Below, in pieces: positions 54,688-64,000 of a stretch of DNA of 64,000 nucleotides. The notes under the pieces are model-generated. The model made no database searches and had not been told where the DNA came from. It was given only the letters and a program-made list of their open reading frames with translations. Position numbers and translations under genes: made by a program. Position 1 is the first letter of the stretch; the number at the start of each line of letters is the position of its first letter. The DNA is from Cunninghamia lanceolata (lineage: Eukaryota > Streptophyta > Pinopsida > Cupressales > Cupressaceae): NCBI GenBank assembly GCA_027924645.1, contig BSBN01000140.1, forward strand, positions 7,942,501 through 8,006,500, in the 5' to 3' direction.

Positions 54688-57600
54688 CTAGCCAAGTTCG
54701 GCACAGGCATCTGCAACACCATTACCCTCATGGTAAATATGTGAGATATCCACATTGGGAATCTTTTGTAAGAGAATCTGAATATCCATAATAATATCTT
54801 TCAAATTAATGCCAATAGCTGAAACATTGTTAACTGCATCAATAACCATTTTAGAGTCCCCTTGAATATTCAAATTCCTGATACCAAGGGAGATAGCCAA
54901 TTTAATCCGCCATAGAAGAGCAGTTGCTTTAGCATAGTTATTGCTTTGACAGCCTAGACCACCAGCATAAACAGCAACCATCCACCCTTTGCCATCTCTT
55001 ATGATCCTGCCCCCACTAGCTGTATCATCCACATTAGAAGCCCCATCAAAGTTAAGTTTCAACCAGTTAGGATTCGGAGGACTCCATCTAGTATTAAGCC
55101 TCTGCAATAATTTGGAATTATTATGAACATGAATATGATTTAAGATCTTCCAATTAACTGCAATTTGTTCCTCTTCATGAGTCAGAGGTTTCTCCGCAAT
55201 ATGGATATGGGCATTGGTGACGCTTTCCATAAGAGTCTTAATAAAAGTGTGAAAAACCTAAGAGGCATCTCTGGCAGTATTCCTAAAAATCCTATGATTG
55301 CGCTCTTTCCACAAAGTCTAGCTCAAATAGGGCAGAGTTTGATTCCATAACTCAACAAGCTAGGGATGAGAAAAGGGAGGATACCAGCTGTTAATAACTT
55401 TCGTAATATCAGAATTACAGACCCACTAAATACCAAAATTTCTTAGGATTAAGTTCCAGATTTCCCAGGCAAAATCGTAGTGGAGGAATAGATGAGAAAC
55501 AGTTTCCTCCTTATCACAGCATAGACAAAATCTATTGACCAAGGTAAAACCTCTCTTCTGTAAGTGGTCTTGGGTCAGAATTTTGTTATGAATAGAAGCC
55601 CACCAAAACTTATTGATTTTCGGTAGAAGTTTATGGTTCTAAACTTGTCTCCATATCTCTTTTCTATGAACCTTAGGAACCAATAAATGATAAGCAGACT
55701 TAACAAAGAAATGTCCATTCTTATTTGGCCACCAATACTGCTCATCCTCACGAGGGAAGAGAGGGATTCTGACCCCCTAAATCAACTGTTGAATAGCCTA
55801 AACTCTAGGAACGAGATTAGGGCAATGGGTGCAGCAATCCAATAAATTTTTCTAGCTCCTATTGCCATTATTATTAACCATGTAATTGCTGACTTTAGCT
55901 CCAAAAAACTGAGTAGCAATGCCAGCAATTTGACCATAATCCCCCTGTATAATGAGAGCCTTATCTTTTATCCAAATATTAGTCCAGAACTTAATAGACA
56001 TACCATTTCCCAATTTCCATCTGATCCCTTGCATTAGAAGGCTTTTGGATTTTAGCATTTTGTTCCATATAATAGATCCCTGAGGTAACCCTTCATGTTG
56101 GAGAAAGTTGGACCAGTCAGTGACATGCAGATATTTAGCTTGCATGATTTCCCCCCAATCTTTATGTTGATGAATCAGGTTTCAATTAATTTTTGAGATC
56201 AGGGCTTTGTTCATAGTTTGTACGGATCTAATATTGAGACCACCATGGGATTTAGGAAGACACACTTTTTCCCAGCTGACCAAGGACATTCTCTATTTAT
56301 CTTCTACTCCCATCTATAAAATTTTTCTTTGAATCTATTCTAGTTTGTCAGCAAAAGAAGTAGAAATTTTAAAAAGAGAGAAAATAAGTGGGTATACCTT
56401 GCAGGGAGGCCCGAAGAAGTTGTAATGTGCCAGCACTACTAAGTAATTTTCCTTTCCAACCAATCAATTTCCGCTGAGTTCTTTCCAATATACTATTCTA
56501 GAAACTTTGTGACACCTCTTTAACCGTAAGGGGGAGACCCAAATAGATAGCAGGAAGATCAGCTTTAGCACAGTCTAGGATATTAATAATTTTTTTCCAG
56601 AGATCATTAGGAGTATTAAAAAAATACACATTGCTCTTTTAGAAATTTATGCTTTGCCCAGAAGCTATGGCATAAATGTTTAAAATATTCTTTCATCTCT
56701 GAGCTTCAATCACAGAGGAGATGCTGAAAAGAATGGTGCCATCAACAAACTACTACACAGACATAGAGGCAAGGGAGGAAGCAGGTTTGATGCCCACAAG
56801 ATGCTTAGAAGCAACATTACCTTGAATGTATCTCCCGAATGCATCCGCCATTATGATAAACAAGTAAGGGGAAAGAGGATCCCCCTGACAGAGTCCTCTC
56901 AAGGAAGAGAAAAAACCTCTAGAGACCCCCTTAACCAGGACTGAAAATTTGGCAGAAGAAACAACAGTCCAAATGAGGAGATAGATTTTTTCATTAAACC
57001 CAAATTTCCTAATGACTTGAAATAGAAAAGTCCATGAGACCCTATCATAGGCTTTGGAGATATCCAACTTAAGAGCCATGCCAGGTATTCTACTCTTATC
57101 CATAGAATGAATAGTTTCATGAGTGGAGATCACAGCATCCAGAATTTGCTGACCTGGGATAAAACCTTTTTGAGAAGGGGAAATAATTTTATCTAAAAAA
57201 GGATGAATTCTCATGACAAGGACTTTGGTACAAAGCTTATAGACAGTATTACATAGACTAATAGGTCTGAATTCAGAAAGATTGGTCGGTTTCAGCTTTT
57301 TAGGAATAAGGACAATAAAGGTATTATTGAGCTGTTTTAAAAGTTTACCAGTTTTGAAGAAATCACGAACTGCAGCAGTAAGATCAGCCCCCACAATATC
57401 CCAATATTCCTGGAAAAAAATAGGAGGGAAGCCAGCAGGACCCAGAGCTTTGAAGGGACCCATAGAGAATAAAACAGCATGAACCTCCTCAGATATAGGC
57501 CTTAGCATTTCTAGATTATCTTCCTTAGTTATTAGACAAGGAATTTTGTCAATGAATTGATTCATAGTCCTGCCATTCACATCATCATTAGCCTGTTCAG

Positions 57601-58820
57601 TCAACAAATTCTGAAAGAATATCACAGCTTGTTCTCCAATCTCATTATCCTCAGTGATAACATTACCATTTTCCAAACATAATTTTTTTTGGAGTTAGCC
57701 TTTCTATGTTTCATGGCTAAAAATGAAAAAAGGTTGTATTCCTATCTCCCTCTTTAAGCCACTGAATTCTAGACTTCTATTTCCAAAAGACCTCTTCTCT
57801 ACACATAAGATTCCTCCATTCCGAAATCAAATCATGTTCTTCCTTAGTAGTGTGTTCTAAATCATCTCCTTGAGCAATCCACTGCTGAATATCAGCTAGT
57901 TTTCCAGCTATATTTTTCTTCTGACAAAACACATGACCAAAGCTATATTTATTCCACCCACGAACCTCTTGTTTGATGTGCATAAGCTTTTTAACCAATC
58001 TGAACATAGGGGTACACTGAATAGGAATTTGCCACCATTGAGTCACAAGTTGTCTGAAGTCTTTATGCTTAATCCACATGGCTTCAAAGCGGAAAGGGAA
58101 AGGGCCTTGGTGGCACTGATCTTGCCAATGAAGGAAGATAGGGCTGTGATCAGATATGGTTCTAGGAAAAGCCTGCAGATACATATTATGATGATTATCC
58201 CATTTACTTGAAATAAGAAACCTATCTAATTTGACCTAGATCATATGGTCTCCTCATCTTCTATTAGACCAGGTAAAAGTCTGATATTGTAGCTCCACAT
58301 CCAGCAATCCCCAAGCATTAATAAATTATGCAAAGTCAAACATGCTATCAGAGTAATCAAGGATCCCACCAGATTTCTCAAAAGGATATAAAGGAGTGTT
58401 GAAGTCACTAGCCAACATCCATCTAGAGCACGGGATATTGGTCAGAATGCTACTTAGATCAGTCCACAAAGATTGCCTTAGAACTCTGGTATTAGGAGCA
58501 TAAATATTGATTAAAGACCAATTGAATGAAGGTAAGGAGAAGTTGATAACTAGAAAATGCTTGCTAGAAGCAACCAGAGAACCCTAGATTCTAGCACTGT
58601 TCCACATTGTAACAATCCCACCAGAAGCCCATATAGCAGGACTAATGTAGAACTCAGCCTTAGGCCATATGTAATCAGCTATCTTCTTAAAGCTCTCCTC
58701 ATTCATCTTGACCTCCTGAAGAAGCAAAATATCTAATTTATTATCTAAAACATAGTTTTTAACCTCAAACTGTTTGGTGGGGCTGTTGAAGCCCCTCAGA
58801 TTCTAGGATAAAATCCTCAT
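54688..58820 (-). pseudogene. LINE ORF2: endonuclease-RT-zf-RVT-RNase H
   Basis: Starts ATG 58820 (MRILS, stop, NLRGFNSPTKQF). APE-type endonuclease to about 57780 with catalytic landmarks LLLQEVK, SDFNT, KLDRFLIS and ISDHSPIF. RT about 57676-56700: LIPKKLKPTNLSEFRPISLC, KGFIPGQQ, LKLDISKAYDRVSW, GLCQGDPLSPYLF, then the active site as FVDG, the second Asp being Gly. zf-RVT near 55440-55560, with its last Cys as Tyr (LHYDFAWEIW). Terminal RNase H 55230-54688 (LNFDGASN, IQGDSKMVID, GNGVADACAEL), with the catalytic Glu position now Lys (NNYAKATAL). This enzyme nicks DNA and copies the LINE RNA in living members. Confidence 0.85.
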
Positions 58821-60240
58821 TTAGAAGATTTGAGGGAATTGACGTCTAGTGTTTTCTTCTTGCCACTGACAATTTCCCTGGCAATCTCTCTTTGCCTCGT
58901 TTTCCGTAGGGTCGGTCTCCCTGTTTTGGAGTCGGTGCCAACATTAGCAGTCTTTTTACCTCTACGGTTCTTTTTCTTAGGGGTAATCCATTCCTCTTGT
59001 TCATTGCCACTACTGCTTGGATTGATGTCCACTATCAATGAAGGATTAGCTAATGGATCACCTTTTTCCTGAACATGGGTTAAAGCTTTTACTTCTTCAG
59101 TATCTGCAGTCTCTGTAGGAAGAACCTGCTGATCATCCCGCAAAATTTTACCTTCTTTAGCATCCCCATCTATCAATTGGGCCCCTATTTCCCCCTCCTC
59201 AAACATATTGGTTTGTTGATCCATATAGTTATCTATATCTAAAACCTCATTCTGACAATCTTTGTCCATAACCTTCTCAGTATTATCATCTAGGTAAGCA
59301 TTGTCCTCATTACTCGAAGCCTTCTGACAATATTTTTCCATAGCCTGCTTAGTATTATCATCTGGGAAAGCATTTTCCACATTACCCCCAATTCCTTGAT
59401 TACCAGGGGTAACAGTTTTGTGTGACTGATCATCAGTCTCATTATGGGGGTCAGTCTTCTTACCCATTTGCTTTGCTTTACATTGGGTCATTATATGGCC
59501 CTTTTTCTTGCATATTTGATAGAAGTGGTAGCATTTTCATAAAGGATCAGTTGGGTCCAAATCCCATATTTAGAGTTTAACTCTATGGACATTGGAAGGG
59601 TTTGGTTGATCTCCACATTGACACAAAACTGGGCATAAACACATTGGGATTAAGTGCGGGTAGTATGATCCACAGTAACATACTAGCCAAAGGAGTTGCC
59701 AATAGCTGTGAATATTTTTTCATCCCAAAATTCCAAGGGAAACCCTGGTAATCTAACCCAAACATGAGAAGACTTATTGAGGTCTGAGCTAGGGTCAAAC
59801 CTAGGTTTCCAAGGGCACAAAGCAAGCGAATGTGATCCATAAAGCTAGGGTCCTCCAGCAATAATAGCTATCATATCCTCCCTATTCGTAAATTTAAATA
59901 GGAATAACCCTCTTGCCATAGCAATGACCAAAACACTACCTTTGATTCTCCACCGAGAGATCACCCATTTTTTGACCATCTCAATATTGGGACGGAATGA
60001 AAAGAACTTACCTACCAGAGCAAGATCCATGGTTGCCACAATTTCTTCAATCAAATCATCCAGAATATCTAGAGCTATACCTTTTGCAGAATCTTTTTTG
60101 ATAGGAAGGCCCAACATGCTTTTAGAAGAACACATCTTTTCACCTATTAATGCTCTCTTCCAACCGTTGGAAGGATCATCCTCCATCAGGTTCGTAGTCC
60201 CAGAGGCACTGCCCAAGGCAGTAGCCTCCATTGAAACAGA
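58817..60240 (-). pseudogene. LINE ORF1: DUF4283 RNA-binding protein with zinc knuckle
   Basis: Start at MEATALGSASG (near 60231). N-terminal DUF4283 block to about 59850 (KKWVISRWRIKGSVLVIAMA), a TAG in place of the usual Trp near 59843, then LYGSHSLALCPWKPRFDP and WVRLPGFPLEFWDEKIF. A knuckle near 59480-59520 reads Y-QI-C-KKKG-H-IMTQ-C, its first Cys now Tyr. The last 224 codons (59491-58817) are open, acidic then Lys/Arg-rich (KKKNRRGKKTAN). The TGA stop overlaps the ORF2 start as ATGA (58817-58820). Confidence 0.8.
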
Positions 60241-60260
60241 AAGCACTTAGAACTAAAACA

Positions 60261-60772
60261 CTAAAAAGTCCTAAACAACCATGGAAAGTAGAGAGCGAAT
60301 AGCTTTGTTGATCTTAGGTTCTCATCTCAGTTGGATATGTTAAGGACATAAGTTCTACTTGTTATATGTTGTATACCTTTATTTGGAGGTATTGTTAGTT
60401 GATGCATTAGCAACTAGTTGTGGTTGTTATTTCAGCTATGATGATTGATTCGTGTCAGCTACTCGAGCTTATTTCTTACCATTGGATTTAGATCTTGTGC
60501 TTGGATACTAGTTGATGTAGGTTTCTTTCTTCTATGTGACAACTTAGAGTGGCTTCTCTTTGGAGGATCTTAGCCTTGATGGTTTGGCTTGATGAAGGAT
60601 GAGGGGATTCATCTTTGAGATGTTGGACACCTTGATCATTGTTGCATGTATCTTGGAGTACATGGAGCACATGGATGTTTATATGGTACATGTTGGGCAT
60701 ATGAATGGTTTCCCTTGATGTTTTGAGTTTACTTGTTGATCCCTTATGCAATGTATATGACAAGTGGGAGAA
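60261..60772 (+). other. Non-coding stretch before the gypsy-like LTR
   Basis: No supported frame. It should be the 3' internal part of the element owning the next LTR, because a purine run (ACAAGTGGGAGAA) ends it. Confidence 0.4.
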
Positions 60773-61473
60773 TGCTGGAGTAGGTGTGATGTACACCTTA
60801 CATAGCATTGGTATTATTTTATTATGTAAAATAAATATTTATAAATGTGGTGCATCATGTGATGTGTTTATCCACATGAAATATTTAATTGGTTCCACTT
60901 ATAATTGTTGTATATAACATTGGGTTAATTATTTTATGTGTGGGACACATAAATTAATTAATTATTTATTTAATTATTGGGAAAACTTAGTACCAATAAT
61001 TAATTGGGGGTCAGTGGTTTGGTAGACTTATGGTTTTGGGGAAGATGGTTTTAACATACCACATGTTTTATTTATGTGAGCTTACCTTTATAAAAGCAAA
61101 CACATGGGTAGTTGTAGAGGTTGGTTGTTTGTCTTGTTTGAGCATCTCTTGCAAGGTGCATTTGTGAGGGTTTAAAGCATGGCATTTGATGTGTGGTTAC
61201 ATGCTTGTTCACATGAAGTACAAGTGGAGAGATTCATGCTTCAAGACATTCATTATGTATTGTAATATTTATTGTTGAATAATACATGAGAGATGGATGA
61301 TTTTGGAGGTTGGATTTTTCCCTCATGGAGGGTTTTCCTAGGTTATATCTTGTGTCACCATTGATGGTATGATTGTCTATTTATTTTTCATGTGGATTTT
61401 TGGTTATTGTTGCATATCAATCTCTCATTGGGTTATGAGGAATTAACTTCTATATGGATACATATTTCCAACA
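60773..61473 (+). repeat. LTR of a gypsy-like plus-strand element
   Basis: 701 bp starting TGCTGGAGTAGGTGTGATG after the purine run and ending ATTTCCAACA. TATAAAA at 61089-61095 fits an LTR promoter. No primer site follows, so it is a 3' LTR whose internal region is lost, or a solo LTR. No matching flanking duplication was confirmed. Confidence 0.6.
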
Positions 61474-62420
61474 AGATTCAAGTACAAGATATTCAAGTTG
61501 TACTTGTGATTTCTCATCTTTACCTGAGCTTTTAGACCACTAGGGGAACACTCCCTACACTTTTTCTAGAGTTTCACCCAATCCTTCTTCTCCTTCTTGA
61601 GGGCATTGGTAAGGTCAAAACTAGTCTTCTAGGAGAGATAGAAGCTCCTAGTCCTATGGCTCTCATCCTTTGAGATCTAGAGATAATGTTGCTTATGGTG
61701 GATGGAAATAGCATTCCACACTACCTTCCACCTCTTCTCATGGGTGTGGTGCCCTTAGCTTCCCAATTTCTATCAAGTTTCCTCACCTTGAGTTGTCCAT
61801 TTCCCTTATCCATGCTCAAGAGCCCTCAAATGATACTCTTGAAGAGAAGGGTGCTCTCATTGGTTGGAATCCTACTGATGATTCAACCTTGATAGATGTT
61901 TGGAGCCTAGATGACAAAGATCTCACTTCTTCTATCATTTCCTTAGCTAGAAAGTTATGTTTGGGCTTGACGCTTTGTGATTTCTATCTTTATTTTGGAC
62001 TTTGTCCTACTTGGATTATGTGGGTGTGCCTCTTAACCACCCTTCTTTTTTGTGAATATTGTAATATTTCCTTATTTATTTATAAAGAGTAATATAGGAC
62101 TTATTCATCAAAAAATTTACAATAGAATAAATATTTTGAGGTGAATACAAACTAACAAATGATAAATTGTCTCTTCAATTAATTGTTCTGATATATTCTT
62201 CCTTACCAGAGGGGAAGGTTTTATTTATGAAAATTTCTTTTACTCCAAACAAACTATTTAATCACATCTCACTTGAGCTAGTTATAGGCCTCCAATTACA
62301 TAACCTACAAGTTAATACATTTCTTACTAAATATTTTTGGAACTTGTTAGTGTCTATAAATTTGTAACTTATTGCATAGAAATAAAACATGTCTTACATT
62401 ATGATATTAATATTAGGATT
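61474..62420 (+). other. Stretch with short open frames, no identified gene
   Basis: A readable segment near 61690-61925 (LIGWNPTDDSTLIDVWSLDD) has protein-like composition, but I cannot match it or find a start or splice sites. The sequence GTGGGTGTGCCTCTTAACC near 62020 recalls retroelement 3' regions. Treated as unassigned. Confidence 0.3.
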
Positions 62421-62544
62421 CAACTATGTAATCTTTGAGTCAAGCTCATTGACCCATATTTCATGAGAAGAGGTTGACATGAATCTATCTCTCATGAGAA
62501 TGAATGTTCCACTTAGCAAGTTCATTACATCTAGGTGATACTCA

Positions 62545-62617
62545 TAGGGGTGAAGCATCGATACTTCCTAGGAGGCCACCTATCTAAGTACTAGTCCAAC
62601 TCAAGCATGCTTAACCA
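62545..62617 (-). pseudogene. 5S rRNA-derived segment (3' half, internal promoter region)
   Basis: The minus strand reads GGTTAAGCATGCTTGAGTT, GGACTAGTACTTAGATAGG, TGGCCTCCTAGGAAGT, then ATGCTTCACCCCTA. In order and spacing this follows the plant 5S rRNA 3' half from the A box (GTTAAGCGTGCTTGGG) through the C box (GGATGGGTGACCTCCTGGGAAG) to the end. The 5' half is not recognisable. Plant Cassandra TRIM elements carry such 5S-derived sequence in their LTRs, and this may be one. Its LTR ends are not certain; TGTAA near 62427 and TTACA near 62664 are candidates. Confidence 0.65.
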
Positions 62618-62669
62618 TGGACTTTCCCCAAAAGAAAGACCACTTAGCTTTCTATCCCATTTACAAAAT

Positions 62670-64000
62670 CTTCAATATCTTATCAATATCTTACATTAGT
62701 TTAGGGTTTAATTAAGTGATCAAAAAATAAGAAAAAAGATGACCTAAAGTAGTAGAGTTTATATTAAATATTATGATTAATTGAAAGTAGAAAAAATTCT
62801 TAGCTCTTTGTTGGTTTATTGTTATTGGTCAACAATTATAATAGGGATAAATTCAAAGTGCATCTACATTGTTGTGCTTATAACTAAAGTTACATGTTGA
62901 TATCTATACTTTTATAGGACAAGGAAATTTTTAGGGTTTGATCTCAAAAATATTTCTCTATGTGGCTTGATTATCCACTAGTTTGAAAAGTTCTAAGTTT
63001 AACTCCATGTTTTCAATATATACTTCTGAAAATAGTGTTGTTCTTAAACACACAATTGGATATATTTTAAAATAAATAAAATATTTTCTAACTTCATCAA
63101 TAAAAACCAAGCCCCTTTTCTAATTATGGAAAGTATAGAGATAGACTAAGTAAATGATACAATGCCTAGGATATAACTTGTTCATGTAATGATAGTTTAA
63201 TGTTGTGTAGATTAGTTATGCTATGAGAGATTCCAATTACTGACATATACCAACTAGTGACATAGGTCTAGGTACTATAAATTTACAAGATATTAGTTAC
63301 ATAAGTAAATGTATTGTTGTTTGTGAGTTGACAAGAAATGGTCAGATTTTGAGAGTGTCATCTCATGGAGGGGAATTATAAATTTTTAAACTAGGTTGGA
63401 CTAGGCCATCTAATGTATAGGATCATACTTAGGTTATAGCTCTAAGGAAGGGAATACTTTAAGGGGTGATTATTAAAAACCATTTCAAATTGACAAGGTA
63501 GTTGGTTGATGAGTTTAGGGTTAGATTCAGTTTTGTCCCAAACATAACAAGTTAAGTACCATGATTATGCATTTATGATCATATGAATAGTAGGTGTAAA
63601 AGTGTAGGGTATGCCCTTTTACATTTTCAATATTTTTCTATGAAGCTAGCCACCCAAGATCAAAAAAGCCTACAAGCTAATCACAAGTAACACAAAGGAC
63701 CAATATAACAAAATAATGCTTTCTTTATCAAAGAGATGCAATGTGATAATATACAAGAGATGTTGATTGGTTAAATTAATCTTATGAAAGAAAGAGGTGG
63801 ATATATAGAATACTCCATAAAGAGATGTGAATTTCCAACTAATGTGAGATAATAAAAGATGTAGTCATGTGTGTGAAGTACATATATACCAAACAAGGAA
63901 AGTACATGTCACATGAAGAACCTACCTATGTCTAGATACCCACCTAGAATTAAATATATCCTATGGTAGGTGCATATAATGTAATAAAATAACTAAATAA
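62670..64000. other. AT-rich right flank without recognisable genes
   Basis: No coding frame above noise, no terminal repeats or RNA genes that I can support. Confidence 0.4.

Larger units (their letters stand above)
54640..60260 (-). mobile_element. L1-type LINE, nearly full length, decayed
   Basis: Minus-strand non-LTR element: ORF1 (DUF4283-type with zinc knuckle) from about 60240 to 58817, ORF2 (endonuclease, RT, zf-RVT, RNase H) from 58820 to 54688. The 5' end is near 60260. I cannot place the 3' end, because no poly-A follows the RNase H and the unidentified frame comes next. Stops in both frames and a damaged RT active site make it inactive. Confidence 0.85.

Noticed and set aside
61686..62092. 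Two overlapping plus-strand frames as a gene
   Set aside because: No start context, splice sites or recognisable domain; kept only as an unassigned stretch.

Overview
This window is plant nuclear DNA made almost entirely of transposable elements. I see no intact host gene, tRNA, operon or CRISPR array. The evidence for a plant is Ty1/copia and Ty3/gypsy LTR elements primed by initiator-Met-like sites (TGGTATCAGAG type), an L1-type LINE with an added RNase H domain, Arabidopsis-type telomeric TTTAGGG units, a pentatricopeptide-repeat gene fragment and a 5S-rRNA-derived repeat. The density and depth of nesting suggest a large seed-plant genome, possibly a gymnosperm; that last step is inference.

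Left flank (1-14312): the 5' part of a minus-strand Copia element with its LTR (1562-2100); a 2.2 kb degenerate telomere-like minisatellite with an irregular higher-order structure (2101-4340); a candidate 5.4 kb DNA element with inverted end-like sequences (4515-9890) carrying a decayed, spliced, unidentified minus-strand gene whose long intron holds a gypsy protease remnant and an inverted PPR fragment; a Copia fragment without LTRs (9955-12040); one copy of a dispersed repeat found inverted at 18.1-18.5 kb; and a clean solo LTR (12655-13478, duplication ATAAC).

Centre (14313-49251): one old minus-strand Copia element, called H, split into pieces by later insertions. Its LTRs (14313-14585 and 48997-49251) are flanked by TTCTC/TTCCC, and its gag, protease, integrase, RT and RNase H pieces lie in the right order between them. 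Inserted into H are LTR-element debris (15008-20150); a small plus-strand zinc-knuckle element (20621-23598, ATATA); a plus-strand gag-only element B (25145-40193, CATAT/CATCT); a plus-strand Copia element (40221-47478, TGGAC); and a 5'-truncated LINE (48151-48592, 11-bp duplication). Element B contains a recent 12 kb gypsy-type element (27749-39807, GGTAC).

That gypsy-type element is the most unusual object here. Its nearly identical 3.54 kb LTRs are packed with ATCATGATGA-type motifs and several perfect TGACGTCA palindromes. Its single intact reading frame encodes gag plus a retropepsin-like domain and a long acidic tail, with no RT or integrase. Its 3' non-coding region carries two tandem 36-nt hairpins whose stems differ by compensatory changes. 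It must rely on enzymes supplied by other elements.

Right flank (49252-64000): two inverted copies of a small foldback MITE, an (AT)n microsatellite, a Copia RT-RNase H fragment with its 3' LTR, an unidentified decayed reading frame joined to the 3' side of an L1-type LINE (ORF1 and ORF2 overlap by ATGA), one gypsy-like LTR, and a 5S-rRNA-like segment resembling Cassandra-type repeats. All boundaries and similarities were found by reading the sequence; no database search was possible.
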